NCBI GenBank assembly: GCA_023375675.1
Contig: JALQBC010000045.1
Span: forward strand, 124,001-188,000
Direction: 5' to 3'
DNA: 64,000 nt
Source: Cytospora piceicola
Taxonomy: Eukaryota > Ascomycota > Sordariomycetes > Diaporthales > Cytosporaceae
In this document: positions 11,310 through 25,250 of the stretch, one piece after another
Layout of the letters: each line of letters opens with the position of its first letter
Position numbering within the stretch: position 1 is the stretch's first letter
Notes under the pieces: generated by a model
Told to the model about the DNA's origin: nothing
What the model saw: the letters and a program-made list of their open reading frames with translations, nothing else
The model's database searches: none
Program-made: the position numbers and the translations under genes

Positions 11310-14300
11310 CTATTACTTAGCTTAACCCTCCCCCCCACACCGCCAATATAATTAGCAATCCTTTGTAACCAGACAGTGCCGTGTAATGCTATGTAGGTCT
11401 CTATATCGTTCGTTATTAAATTTCTAGGGTAGAAAGGACTTATAGGTAGCGCTATTGAGGTTGCGTGTATCCGGAGTCGGGCTTTCGCAGACACTTAGTA
11501 TTATGCATGCCAGTTAGCTATTTGCTGTCTGATAGTGAATGGTTCGAGAGGCTGGTGTTCTGCCGGTCATTAATAGTTTGGGTGTTTAGTTAACTCACGT
11601 CCTAATTATAGCTAAATAGACTCGCCAAGAGCAGAATCACCGCCTCTTAGGATCCCTGATCTGCAAAGGACGAGCTGTAGTCGGAGCTGGAGAAGGTCGA
11701 GGGACAAACAAGCGGCTAAATACGGCACGGTGTGCCCTGTGATCTGGCCATAGCTATAGGACAGCTGTCCGGCGGCGGTATTTTGACGACGGCGGTAGCA
11801 AATCATCTATCACTGTGATCATCGGGAGCCGGGCGGCCCTGAAGATCAGGTTTGGAATCGCATCCATCTTCCGCCTTTGCCTCACTGGCCATGACTAATC
11901 TGACGCGATGTATGCTGTCGCACGACCGCATCGAGGTTTAGTTACCACCCTCGGGCCTCGTACCCACCATCATCAAGACGATGCTACATACTGCCGAAAT
12001 AGTAATAGTGATGGGTTTTATAAAGAGCCTATGCACTGGCAAAATGCAGAGCAGGTCGGTCCTCCTCCCTCCTAAACCCGGCACCTGCCAGATACGAAGC
12101 CACAGAGGACTACTCGCTATCCTCGCCTAAGAAGAACACGGCCTTACTATACCATTCCTTCCCTGCCTGATAACGCAGACTGCTCCCACGCCAATCTCAC
12201 ATCATGCCCTACAGATTCATCACCGTCTTAAGTAGGCATGAAGTCCTTCCACCGTCTGCTGCTGGCCAGCTCTAGTGCAGCTACATTTCCCAGCCGGGAG
12301 TCCTTCTGGCCTGGTCAGAACTTAGACTGAGCATAATGCATGCTCTTGCTACTCCTAATGCTGGACCTACGGATCTGATCGCTGATCTCATGAAAAGCAA
12401 GTTGTACTATCAAAACGATGTGACTAAAACCGGGCTACGTGTAGCCCCAGACGGCGCGCAGAGCTGCGGTTCACGGCTATTGCTAGCATCACGGCTTTTC
12501 TTACTCCACGACTTTTTATTGTCCCACGGTTTCTATTGTCCCACGACTTTTACCGGCCCCATCCACTCACTTCACCGCCATCAGTGGGAAACGAAATAGC
12601 ACAAGCAAAATAAGAACACAGCAGCGATCGTGTGTGCACCGCAGCCAAAGCAGCCTCTGAGAAATTTAGATTGCCGCTCCGCTACCAGAAGGACGCACCC
12701 TTCATCAGCACTTGCTGAACCGGCGCGAGGCCTAAGCTAGAGCAATGTGCCTGCTGACCCTCCCGCCCCGAGCGGAGCTGCCCAGTCCATCAGCTTCATT
12801 CTGCTGACGGCGAACAGTACTTGGGTATACGGCCTGGTTAGTCTTAAGAAAGCCTTTCTGAGGCCATGCTTCAAATTTTGTGTTGCGCTCTTTTATCCCT
12901 CTAGAGATCCAGGACGCCCAACTACTGCGACTCCGACCGACAGCTTACACCTGCTTGAAACCCATCTAGATGAATCGAGGTTATCGCTAAGGCGTGAAAA
13001 AGGGCCGTCACGCTACTGGGCTTTATTGCACTGTCCATAACAAGCCGCTATCGATGAATTTGCTGAGTAGTGGATGTGGGCGGGGTTGGTAGAACTCAAA
13101 TCGTAAAGATCATCAGTTGAAGGGACGCAATCGCGATTGTTGGTCTACACGACGCCATCACATAATCAGCTGAGCCGTTGCGTTTCGTGGCGATAGGAAA
13201 AAGGGTCGTCATGCGGCGCCACTACAGCCTCCGGAATCATTTCCCAGTTCGATCGTCAGTCGATAGGAAGCAAAGGTAGTAGTAGCACTAGTCGTGTTAA
13301 CTTCGACCCCGATACTACATCTCGATGCGGTATAGCAGCACCACCAAGTCTCATCCTCACTCGTCTGAACAGCCATTATGCAAAAGGAAGGGTGATAAGA
13401 CGCCGGTGTCGTGCCTATCGCGCCCGACATATATATCAGCTACTTCCCGAGCGCGCTGCTTCTGTTCCTTTGATAGACGGAGACCGAGCTGACGAGATTG
13501 ATGAGGAGAACGAGAAGCCTATCATCGCAAAAGCTGCGACGAGGGCCAGCCCGACCCATCGGTTTTGTTATCACCGTCGTACTTGTAAGAATCTGCCTCA
13601 TTTTCAATGTTGAAACCGGCGACAGACTCGGGGACATCTCCATTCTCTCACTTATAATCTGCCGTGCGTGTCGCAATCATAATTCTATTCAATGACATGC
13701 TCCAGTTTGTCTTAGCCTGCGTCTTTGTCTTTATTATTCTTCGCATCTCAAGGTTAGGAGGTCTGAGTAGTCTTGATCTTAACTTGGTCTTGGTCTTGGT
13801 CCAATTTCTAACGGAACGTGGTGTGTTGATTCGCGGCCCTTTGTGCTGTAGTAGAGTGAAAGAGATATGAGTGTACAGGTTGCATTACAATGTATTGAAA
13901 AGAAAGAAAAAAACAACTGTGAGGCTCGACGTAAAATAAAGAATTGTATCCACCTGCTATCCTCTCTGATGTTCTCTCGCGCAACAACCGGCGGAACCAG
14001 CATCAGAAAGGCCTCGGCATAACAACAGAGGTCCGGTTGCCAGGGGCTTGGTCTTATTCCCAGCTTTCTAGGTACGAGAGCCCTTTTCATACCAAAATGC
14101 TGAGACGGCGGTGTGAACTGTGATAAGATCTGAACGGGCAACGGCGTTACTCGGTGTCGGGAGACTGGCTCTGGACCTCCTGTTAGGGATATAGGATCTT
14201 AATTGGGCCAGAGGGCTGTAGAAGGTGTTGCTGACGTGGATGCGTCGACAGACAAAGCTGACGAGACCGGTCCGGCGTCCGACAGGACCACACACACACA

Positions 14301-15235
14301 GATAGTCCGACAACGATGTCAACACGGTCGGAAAAGAAGCGATCTTCAGGCGAGTCTCTGGTCCCATCAGGTTCAGGGCAGAATTTTAGTGCTTTGAGAC
14401 AAGGCTGTGTGGGCCATGGGCTGTGAACCTGGTGGAGGAGCTCCATGAACGCCGTAAGAACCCTAGAGCACCTTGATCTTGATTCCCTAACATAACCTCT
14501 CTCTGTAGAGAGTGTGTCCTCCCCATGCTTGTTATGCTCTAGGTCAGGGTCGAGACTCGTGGCTATTTGACGGGAGGCAAGTCCAGGTGCAAATCAAGAG
14601 CGGAGGTCCTAAAATTGAAAACGTGGTAGTCGTAATCTGGATCTGAACTAGCTTTATTTGTTTGAGCGCCATGCCTAAGCAATCAGGAAGAGGAACGGGA
14701 ATAGGAACAGGAGGATCAGAGATTCAGGAGAAAGATTGGGGAGGAATATATACATTGCTACTGTCTTTTGTGGCATTGGCATCCTTCAATAGCTCGTTAC
14801 AGCTCAGAGGAAAACATGATACCAGTACACGCACAAACGCACGATCTTAAGGTTCCACGCAGCTTAGATGCAGAGCAAACAGGCTGTTTCCAGCTGGCTG
14901 TCTGACTCCCCGGCTTCCGGAGCCCTCTCAGTTCGATCCAAGACCCAACAGACTTCCACTCATGTATCGAAGGCGCCGCCACTTGCTAAACATTCCCGAG
15001 TTACATGGGACGAGGAACACAAACAAAATAGTCCGCCTCGCTGGTCTATTAGCCAAGGACTACTAGGTAAAATCTCTGACCTAGGCCGAATAGCTAAACT
15101 CTCTCTATCTCTCTGTTGCTAGGGACCGCTTCGTGCACGACCCTACTTGGCAGCGAATAGTAAACAGGTCTGTTCTAGCATAACCATGCTATTGCCGCCT
15201 AGTCGCTTAGTGACCTTCTCCTTGTCCTGTTCTAA
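11310..15235. other. ordinary-composition block without a supported gene
   Basis: Composition returns to balanced directly after the Copia target duplication and stays so until about 15235, where the sequence turns AT-rich abruptly. Open frames are at most 120 codons and overlap on opposite strands, and none has a recognisable domain. Visible oddities are a short hairpin GGGCTAC-GT-GTAGCCC near 12432-12447, a (CA)6 run near 14289, and the CCACGACTTTT cluster annotated separately. It reads as intergenic DNA or unresolvable intron-containing gene sequence. Confidence 0.55.
12487..12551 (+). repeat. third cluster of the CCACGACTTTT motif
   Basis: ATCACGGCTTTTCT at 12488-12501, CCACGACTTTT at 12506-12516, CCACGGTTTCT at 12523-12533 and CCACGACTTTT at 12541-12551. 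The first unit matches the complement of 4489-4503, which includes GCATCACGGCTTTTCT. The same degenerate repeat family therefore occurs in both ordinary blocks. Distantly similar blocks in the opposite direction (AAAAAGGGCCGTCACGC near 12998 and a variant near 13198) may be the other arm. Confidence 0.4.
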
Positions 15236-16254
15236 CTACTTCTAAAAATGCATAGCTAAAAAGAACTTTACTATATAGACTAGAAACGCTTAAGTTAATT
15301 CAGTTAATATTTTAAAGACAGTTAGTAAAAGACTAAATTTTAAGGTAATAGATATTATATATTATTAATAAAAAAAAATATATAGTTTAATTATTTATTA
15401 ATATACTTTATATTATAAGAAATTATTTAAAAGTATTTTAATTAAAAATAAATTAAAAAGTAAAGTTAAACTTTTAATATATTTATTAGTATTAATTATA
15501 TTATAAATAGTTTTTTATATATATTTATTTAATTTAAATAAATATATATATATTTAATAGCTTATATTTAATATTATAATACAATAACTAATTATATTAA
15601 AAATATAAAATATAAAACCTTTATAATTTATATAATTATTTATATTAATATTAATAATTATATATTCTTAAAATCTTAAAATATTAAAATATTTAACTTA
15701 TTTAAAGCTTATAAATATATTATTTATATTATAATAAAAAGAAAACTAATATACTTTAAAGTTAATTAAAGCTTTTTTATAAAAATATTATTTATTTTAA
15801 TAAACTAGCTTTATTTAAGTTATAAAAAGGTTTTAACTATATAATATTTTAATATTTAAACTATAAGTTATAAATAATTTTTTTTTTCTTTATTAGTTTT
15901 TATTTTTAAAAAGACTTATAAAATATTCTTTTTATTTTAATATTTAATTATACTTTTTTAATTTTTTATATTTAATAAATATAAAGCTATTTTATTTTAT
16001 TTATTAAAATTTTAATAAGTTAAGCTTTTTATATTTATTACTTTAAAAAGCTATTAAAGTACTTACTTATTTTTATTATAAGTTATATAGTTTTAATATT
16101 AATTATATTTTTAATTAAACCTTTTTTATTAAATTAAATTAATTAAATATTTATTATCTTTATAAGTTATAATATAATCTTTTTATAAAACGTTTATTAG
16201 TTTCTTATTAATTTAAAAAATAAAATAATAAAATTAAAACTTAAATAATAAGCT
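15236..16254. mobile_element. old transposon relic, partly Gypsy-G-like
   Basis: Very AT-rich with hardly any CpA/TpG. From about 15770 to 16230 it aligns by eye to 17800-18230, the end of the G LTR plus adjacent 3' interior. For example, a block around TACTTACTTATTTTTATTAT is shared. It appears to be a truncated, heavily mutated third copy of the G family. The first 500 bp I cannot assign. No frame is readable. Confidence 0.45.
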
Positions 16255-16454
16255 TATAAAACAACTGCTTAATTAAGTAAGTAGTTAAGCTTACCGCTTT
16301 AATAAGGCGGCAGAACTATTAAGCCGCTTAGCCTATAAATAAGTTACTATATTAAGCTTAATAATAGCTTTAAACTTAGAAAATAAATATATATAACTAA
16401 AACTAAAAAACTATATAATCGATTGTATCTGTTTACCTTATATACTTACTAATA
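16255..16454 (+). repeat. LTR of Copia family H, copy R1
   Basis: About 200 bp, from TATAAAAC (TGTA... before RIP) to TTACTAATA (TAACA in less mutated copies). Five copies exist in the window: 16255, 36758, 47937, 48908 and 51481. The first 70 bp hold short inverted repeats (a TTAATTAA-centred palindrome, and ACCGC/GCGG arms). The sequence after this LTR matches that after R2, so it is the 5' LTR of a plus-strand element. Confidence 0.8.
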
Positions 16455-17400
16455 CTAATTAGTAGTTATATAAGTAACTTTTAATAGTAAGGTTATAAAA
16501 GCAGATTTTTCTTACGATTATTATATAACGATTAAGGCTCTTTTATAGGCTGTTTATTATATTTTAAGTTACGAAATCTACGTTAAAAGTAAAGCTATTT
16601 ATAGTTATTTAAGTATAGCTAACTTTTAAAAAGTAGTTAATATTAACTAATAAACCTTTATAAAGCCTTTTTAAACTAATTTAACAGTAATATATCTATT
16701 TAAAAAACTACTTTATAACCTACCGGTATATACTATTATATAACACCTTTAAAACTTCCTTATATTACAAACTTTCCTTTCGAATAAAACTATATACTTA
16801 TTTTATACTATAAACTTCTTTTAAAATAAAACCTATACTCTTTCTTAGCTTATTACTTCTTTTACCGAGAATAACCTTCTTTTATAACCTTTCCTTTATA
16901 ACAATTACAGACTTTTATTTTATACCTTTACTTTACAACTTTTTAATAAACCTTTTTTATAATAACAACTTTATTTACAACCTTTATAACCTTTATAACC
17001 TTCCTTTCTTTTATAACTATACTTACGATTTTACTTTTTCTTTAAGACTTTATAAAAACCTTTTATTATAAGACCCTCTTTTAAAAAACTTACTTTATAA
17101 CAAACCCTTTTTTTATAAACCTTTTCGACGTTAGTTATATAAATAAAAAAACTAATAAAGGTTAAGCTACTATATAGTAATTTTAAACGATTACTACTTA
17201 TAGGTAAATAGTTTAAATATATTAATAGTTAGTCGGAAAAGTATAGTATAAGAACGTTTTTTTCTTTATATATCTTAATTATAATTACTATAACTTTATA
17301 ATAGCTTCTAATAAAAATAAGGCCGATAGCCTTTACCTTTTATAAAAATACCTCGACGGCTTAATAAAGGTATTATAAGTTCTTTAAAGCTAATAGATAT
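16455..17400 (+). mobile_element. Copia H, first copy, left part of interior
   Basis: This stretch matches 36955-37880 downstream of R2 over its whole length, so it is the 5' interior (leader and probable gag start) of an H element. A pyrimidine-rich stretch at about 16780-17120 repeats CTTTATAAC-like units. The copy is interrupted at 17400 by Gypsy G, and GATAT (17396-17400) is the target duplication. The element resumes at 32271. Confidence 0.8.
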
Positions 17401-17866
17401 TATAATAATTACAGTATAACCTTTATAAAAGTACTTATTGTAACCGGTAAGGTTTATATTATTAGTAGAATATATATATAAGAGATAAATAATATTTTAA
17501 GCTTTATCTGTTATAATAATTAAAAAGTAGTAAAACTTATTATAAAAATAATATTTAAATTAATAACTAAAAAGTAACTATAAAAGCTATTTAAGTAATA
17601 GTAATAACTATATTATATACCTGTTTCTTTAATATAGCTTAATAATTGTATTATCGAGTTTTTTAAGTTTTAATATAAAACTTAAAAAGTTAGTTTTTAA
17701 GTCTTTCGAGTTATTTTTTTTTTATAACCTTAACTTTAATAAATTACTTTAGTTAGCCGGAACTCTTTTATAAAGATTCCGTTTATTCCGATATACTAGC
17801 TTTACTTAAGCTATATATATTTTTTAACTATATAACCTTTTAATAACTTAACTTTAAGTTATAATA
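17401..17866 (-). repeat. Gypsy G 3' LTR (left)
   Basis: 466 bp, equal in length to the right LTR, with mostly C/T and G/A differences between the two. The end next to the interior reads AGTTATAATA. Confidence 0.88.
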
Positions 17867-18239
17867 TTATTCTTTTTTTTTATCGGTTTTTATCTTTAAA
17901 GACTTATAAGTTATTTCTTTTTATCGGCTATATATATTTATACTTTATTTATTTATTATATTTAATAGAATTATAAACTCTTTTTATTTTACCTATTCGA
18001 CTTTTAAAGTAAAATAATAAGCTAGTCTTTTTACGTTTATCTTTTAAAACGTTATTAAAATACTTACTTATTTTTATTATAAACGTTATAGTTTTAACGT
18101 TTATTAAGTTTTTTAACTAAATTCCTTTCGTTATATTAAATACGTTTATTTTAACTTTATAAGTTATAACGTTTTATTTTTAAATAATTCTTTAAAGCTT
18201 TTATCGATTTTTCGTTAATATTAGAAGTTAAAAAATAAG

Positions 18240-20912
18240 ATTAAAGATTTAAAAGATAAGTTACTTTATTTATAGAAATAAAAAAGGATATAATAAAAGA
18301 AGATAGTAAAAGTTATTTATTATAAATTATAAAATATAAAAGAATTAAATAAAGTAAAAGCCGTAAAATAAGCTACTACCGAAGCTATATTAAAACCTTA
18401 TATTATTTTTATAAGTAAAGGTATACTAAAGTATAATTAAAGTATAGTAAATTTAACTAATATTAAAACAGAATTATTAGAGTTTAAAACGAATATTAGT
18501 TTTAGTTTAACGTTTAGTTAAAAGAATAAGTTACTTTAAGTTCTTTTATTAATAGTATTCTTTATTAACAATCGATTTACTTAATTAGTCGACTAGTTAT
18601 TATACTATTTTACTAGTCTAATTTATAATAACTAATTATAATCCTTTAGTCTTACTAATAAGATTATACTTAATTGGTACCGATCTTTTATAACTAATAT
18701 CGATCTTTTATAATTAATCAAGTTTTATTTTATTAGTTATATTAGTTATAACTAATAGCGTTATTAGTTTGCTATTTAATAGCTTTAATTAGTTTAGTTA
18801 TTAGCTTAATTAATTTAAATATATAACTAATCTTTTTTTATACTAGTTAATTAACGCTTTATAGTATTTTAAGTTCTTTATTAATTTTTATATATTCTTT
18901 AACTAGTTATAGCTTTTTTATTTTATTAAAAACTTTATTTTTTTTATTAGTTTATCGTTTATTTAATATCTATTTTACTTTATACTTTTATATTTTATAG
19001 TTAAAGTTAACTTTTTTATCGGGTTTTATATTCTTAAGTATTAGTTTAAGTAATAAAATATAAAAAACTAAGTATATCTTTATTCTTAAAGGTAATAAAA
19101 GTTTATAGTTAATATTTAAAAGCCTTTTAATAATTTTAAATACTTTAAGTTTTTTAAAATTAAGTTTTTTATTAAGTTTTTTTATTTTATTATTCTTATA
19201 TAATAAATAAACCTTATCCTTTTCTTTTAAAAGTAATACTTTCGATTATCTTCGATTATAATATTCTATTATTTATTAGTAAATAAACGAAAGTTCTTTT
19301 AAGATATATTTATATACTTTATAAATCTTATCTATATATTTTATTACTTTTATAGTATTCTTTTTAAGTAATAGTTCTTTATAAATTTTAAAGTTATACC
19401 TATAGTTAGTATAGAGTAATAATATTCTTATTATACTTATATCTGTACTATTATAAATAAGTTATATTAATAATAAGAAATTAATTTAATTATTTTATTT
19501 ATAATTAATATAACTTTTAAAATAAGCTTTAACGATTTAGTTAAGCTGTTTATAAATAAAAAGCTATTAAAAGCTTATATTTTACTTTTAGCCTGTTTAT
19601 AAGTTTTTATTAAAAATTAAAAGTAAACTTAATATTATAATTTATAATAAATTCCTTTAGTAATCTATATTAGTTATTAATATTTTATAAAAATATATAT
19701 ACTAATTCTTTTATAGTTAAAAGTTTTTAATAAAGTAAAAAATAAACGTATTTAATAAGCTTATCTATAATAATTAAAATACTATTATATAATACTTTAG
19801 TTATTAATTTTTTAAACTTTAATAATTTAATAATAAAGTTTATTATAATTAACTTTTATAATTTTATAATAACTAGTATAACTTTTAGCTTTTTATAAAG
19901 CTTATATCGTACTACCTTACTCTTATTTATAGGTATTATATTCTTTAAGTACTATTATAATATATTATTATATTTTAAAGAACTTATAGTATTATCGGAT
20001 TCTCTTAACAGTTAAAGCGATTCTTTAGTATTTATAAGCTAGTACTTTATATATTCGGTAAATAAGCTTACTTTATAGGTTTTTTAAAATATAAAGTTTA
20101 TTTATTAAACAAAGTATTTTATCTTTTCTTTAAAAGTCCTCTTTTTCTTTAGGTATAAGCCGCTATTAAGACTTTTTAAGTTCTATTTCTTATTGTAAAT
20201 CTACGTTAATCCGAAAGATAACGTTTAACTATTTTAGTTCTTAAATAAAAGTACTATCGCTATTCTATTTATAAATACTTTACGTTTTTAATATAATATT
20301 TTATTAGTAGTTTAAACGTTTACTTTAAACGTCTATAATCTTATTATCTGCTTTTTAATAGTAGTAGATTTTTATATCGAATTAAGATATAAATTCTACT
20401 TATTATACTTATCGTTTATTAAAAACCTTAGTAGTTATAAACGTTCTTAAGTTCTTATAGTTTAAGTAAACCTTTACTTAATATTTTATATCTATTAAGT
20501 AAAATTCTTATTTTTTAAATACTTCGATAATTACTATAAGTTTTTTATTATATATTTAATATCGAAGTTCGGGTTTATTATGTTTCTTTAAAATAAACGC
20601 TATTAAATATAGTTTACTGTTTTTATCTTATTATCTAAGTTATCCTTAGAGTATAAAATCTAAAGAGTTTATCTTAACTTCGAATAGTTCTTAAGGATTT
20701 ATTTCTATTAAGACTAGTTTTAATATAACTATATCTTTAAGTTTATTAAATACCTTTTATATTTCTGTAGTTTAATTAAATAGTATATCTTTCTTTATAA
20801 AATTAGTAAAAGGTATCGTATATTTACTATAATCTTTAATAAATTATCGGTAGAAATTTATAAATCTTAAAAAGCCTTTAACTTATTTAAAGTTTATTAG
20901 TTCGGGTTAGTC
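18240..20912 (-). pseudogene. Gypsy G RNase H, integrase and chromodomain relic
   Basis: This region is an inverted match to 54520-57600 of the second G copy, where the domains are easier to read. On the minus strand the order is RNase H, integrase catalytic core and C-terminal part, then a chromodomain at about 18840-19000 next to the 3' LTR. The frames hold TAA/TAG but few frameshifts. In place of the MITE found in the second copy, this copy has the uninterrupted sequence near 19150, so it provides the empty site. The break at 20912 is the 15-bp duplication left by the LINE insertion. Confidence 0.75.
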
Positions 20913-20927
20913 TTTAACTACTATAAT
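20913..20927. repeat. 15-bp target duplication of the LINE, left copy
   Basis: TTTAACTACTATAAT here and TTTAACTACTACGAT at 27782-27796 differ by two transitions. The second G copy has a single version of this site near 54510, so it is a true duplication of Gypsy sequence. Long variable duplications are typical of non-LTR retrotransposons. Confidence 0.75.
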
Positions 20928-20999
20928 ATCCTTCTTCCTTTTCTCTTTCCCCTCCCTTTAAGTTATAACACCTAGGATTTTATCCTTAAAGAGAGTTTA

Positions 21000-23900
21000 A
21001 TATACTATAGCCTAAATCCCTACCCCTTTACCTGCGCTTTATACGCTCCTTACTTATTTTATCCCGCTAGTATAGCTTATACTTTACCTCTAGCTACCCG
21101 GCTTATCGCTGTCCTTATATCGTACTTTTTATATATATTAAATATTACCCTTTATACTGCTTATATTCTTAATAACTAAGTCGAACCCGTCCCTTTTTAT
21201 AGCTTCCCGACTATGTAAAAAGTATAATAGCTATTACTTTATCACTTTATCGCAGTTCTTTTTCTAAGTAAAAGACGAAGAAAGATAAGCTTATACTAAA
21301 GTTTTTACCGTTACGGTTATAGCGTTAGATTCTTCGTTATCTTTATTTACCTTTAATACTTACTTAAAATAAGCTACGAAAGTATATAATACGTTATAGT
21401 ATACGCTTATATAGCTAGCCCGACCTATCTTTAACCTATTAATCGTAGCAGCCTTTAAGCTGTTTTTTTTATTAGCTTTAAACTAACGTACGTCTTTTTA
21501 CCTATAGCTTTTATAGCCTTTTTATACTTTATAAAGCCGTATTTACCTACCTTTATTATACCTTATATATTTACTATAATTATAAAATCTGTAAATCTCT
21601 TATTTAATAATATCGATATACGTTAAAAGCGTTAATAATAACCTTATTAATCCTGCCTTACTTATCTTTTAAAGCCTTTTATTACTAAAACTAATAACCG
21701 TCTCTTTTTATACCTTTTATATACCTATAAATAGTACGATATCTCCTTAGCCGAGGTTAAAATAGTTATATAAACCGTTACCGGTTTTACTTTAAATAAA
21801 ATTACTAAAGTATAAAAAGTATATACTAGGTTTATATTACGTTCTTTCGACTAAACTGTCCGGACCTACTTACTTATACTTTAACTCTTCTTCGATAGCT
21901 ATAACTTTAAACTTAAACTTATTACTTTATAGTATATTATAATTATAGCCCGGGTCTTTATTATAATATAACGCTTTAATAATAGTAAATATAATATATA
22001 CGTTTTTATTTATATTAAAGTAAAAGCTATTATAAGCTAACCTTTAGTTAGTTACCGACCTTTTTAATACTATACCGATAAGTCTTTTAACTATAACTAA
22101 GTTTTCTTTATTTTAAAACCGGTTTATATTAGCTTTCGGCTTTTCGGTTTACTTTTAGTTAAACGCTTTAAGCGAAAAACCTAAGTTATATAATATATAT
22201 AATACGCCGACTTTTATAATCTATATAGCTATATATATATTAAACGCTATTTTAACTATAGTTAAACTAGTTATAGTATATTATATAAATACTCTTTTTA
22301 ATACGTTAACTATTAAAGGTTATATATTATAACCTTTTTTAAATATCCGGTATATTTTAAATATAAAGATAGCTAACTTTAACGTTTTATTATACGATAA
22401 CTCTAGGCTTTATATAAGCTTAAAGCTAAAAAGTTCCGGGCTGTTTATTTAACTATACCGGCTTTCCCGGTTAACGTTACTACCGATAGCCCGAAGCCGA
22501 TATATATTAACCTTTCCGCTTTAAAAGCTTAAAAGGCTGCTTTTACTTTCTTAACCTTTTACCGCTTTTTTAGTTTAAACTTTTTTATTATAATTATTAT
22601 CCGACCCGACTTATTATATATACTTCGTTTATAAACTTACTTAATACTTTATTTTACTTATATTACTTTTAAGAACTCTTTATATTTTAAGTTAATATAT
22701 ATACCTTTAGCCTAACTTATAATATCGCTTTTAACTTAGCTTTTAAAGTTAACGTCGATATAGTCCTTTTTTAAAACTTATAAGCCGAGCTTTATATATA
22801 ACGCTACCTTATAAAAATAAACCTTAAATATAATATTTCTATTTTAATAAAAAACTAAATATATACTTCTTTTACTATTACTTATATTAAGAAATTCTTA
22901 TATTATACTATATTTTAGCTCCGACCTTTTAACTTTTTATACTATTATATTGTTTTACTTAATAGCGTTACCTTTATTAATCTATATCGACGTTAATCGG
23001 AAACCGACTAAGTCTTTAACTTATTAAAATAATAAGCTATCTTATATAATACTATTATTATAAAAGACTTTAACGCTATCTATTAAATATAGTAACCGAA
23101 TTATAACTAGTATACCGGCTTTAAAAACTACATTACTATATAAATAGATTATATAAGACTTATAGTTTTTAACCTTTTCGTTTTTATATATAACCTTAGT
23201 AATATAATCGACTTTATATATTTTAATTCTCTCGGCGTATTTATATAGGTCTTTTACTTATTATATATAAGATTTAACTATAGTATTTTTTAAATAATAG
23301 TTTTAATCGGTATACTTTATTACTAAAAGGCCTTTTATTTATATTTCGGCTTCGAGTAGTATACCGAGTTCGTTTAGTTTATAATACGTTTTACTATTAC
23401 CTTTTTTTTAAACTTCGATACTTTTATATAGCTAAATAGTTTTATTACTAAGATTATAACTTTATTATAAAACTACTTTAAAGCTACCGGGAAACTAATA
23501 TCTGTTTCCGGCTATATTATTATATAGTAGTTTTTAAACTATTATACTATATACCGTACTATACTTACTATACCTACCTTAAACCTTTTCTTTATATAGT
23601 AACGGTTTTAAGCTACGGTATAACGTATTAAAAAGTAATATTAATAAGAACAGATCGTTTCTATTATAAAAAATAATTAAATCTTTTACGTTACTAACTA
23701 ATACCGGTTTACCGATACCTTCCGATCTCTTTTATTTATATATAAAGGCTTATTTATTATAATGTTTTCGGTAAAAGTAAAGTATTTACGTTTTATAATC
23801 TTTTACTACTTTTCGGCCTACTATAATATTTTAAACTTTTAAAAACCGGCTATTTCGGACTAATCTACTATCTTATAAAACTTTTATATATATATAAATA

Positions 23901-25250
23901 AAGCTAAAGTATACTATATCGGTTTATATAATATAATATTAAGTATCGATATTATTACCGTTTATATACTTACTTTAATATAGCTTACTATAGTAAAAGC
24001 TATCTAAACTTTTTATAAAAGCTATTTTATTTTAAGATACTACCTATACGCTTTCCGATAAGCTAAGATCGTTATAATCCCGAAATAAAGTAAATCGGAC
24101 TATTTTACTTTTTATTTTTATAAACCGATTACTTTACTTTTCTACTTTAATAAAAGCTTTAAAAAACTTATCGTTTAACGTATATCTACTTTTATTATCT
24201 ACTATTAACTTTTTAACTTATAGTATTTTAACATATTCTTTAAACAGTTTACTATAAACTTAGTTATATACTTTACTTATAATATTAAAACTACTTTTTA
24301 ATAAGACTATATAATGTTTTTCTTAATTATAAATATTTAAAGCGTTTTCGATATAGTACTTTTTAACCGCTTTATTTTACATTTATAATAATAAAGCTAG
24401 CTTTTATATTTTATTTATTAGATTTATTTTTTTATTATTAACCGATCGACTTAAGTATATTTTAAAGGTATTTATACCGTTATATACCTTTTTATTTATA
24501 GCGTTTTATAAAAGTCCTCGGCTTTTTTTATCTTATATATATTATATTTTGTTTTTACTACTTTATAAGGACGTCTCTTTTTACTATATTTACGCTAACG
24601 ACGTTACTTTCTTTTAAACCGGTTAAAATATAACTATTATATTTTACGCCTTTTTTAAAGATTTTAAAGATATCTTAAATTAAAAATAAGATAACGTTAT
24701 TACTTTCGCTTTAAATAAGTTTAAACTACTTTATTTTTCTTAAGCCGGCTTTCCTAGATTTTATAATATATAAGCCGGCCTTTTAGTTATCTTTTTTAGT
24801 ATTAAGCCGGTTTATTAGCTTAGAGTTTACTTTAACTTTCGGCTTTCTTTCTACTTATATATTAAAACTTAAGCTATTAAGGCTTATTATATAGCCTTTT
24901 ACTTTTATAATCTTAATTATATTACTATTAATACCTTTTTAATAGTAATTTATAAAGCTGTTTACGTTTACGTCTTTTTTATAGCTTTTTATATAGCCGA
25001 AGTTTAAGCCGAAAGCTTATATAAACCTAATATATATATAGCTAACAAAATAGTTTTTATATAATAACTCGAATATTTTAACAATATCGATAAAGCTATA
25101 TATATAGCTATTAAGGCTATTATCTTAACTTAACGTATTACTTTCGTTATTATTATCTATTGTAATAATAAGCTTTTTTCGGTAAAGGTTTTAATATAGT
25201 AAGTCCGCCTTTAAGCCGGCCTTTACCTTTATACTTTAAATAAAAACTAC
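21000..25250 (-). pseudogene. unidentified reading frame in element E, copy A
   Basis: I do not recognise this gene. Comparing copy A with copy B, the minus strand keeps the same frame and similar residues. Around 21450-21560 both copies give a GRAS-ISVYY motif preceded by an NSLKA block, and around 21900 both give GYNY-IL followed by FKVIAI. The plus strand gives no comparable conservation. The predicted product is Lys/Arg-rich near its start, up to about 1,400 codons, and broken by stops at CAA/CAG/TGG-type positions. The frame runs against the Helitron-like polarity of the element. It might be a captured cargo gene, or the element's own gene if the terminus-based class is wrong. Function unknown. 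Confidence 0.4.

Noticed and set aside
13779..14141. 120-codon minus-strand frame
   Set aside because: No recognisable domain, overlapping frames on both strands, no promoter or splice context that I could support.
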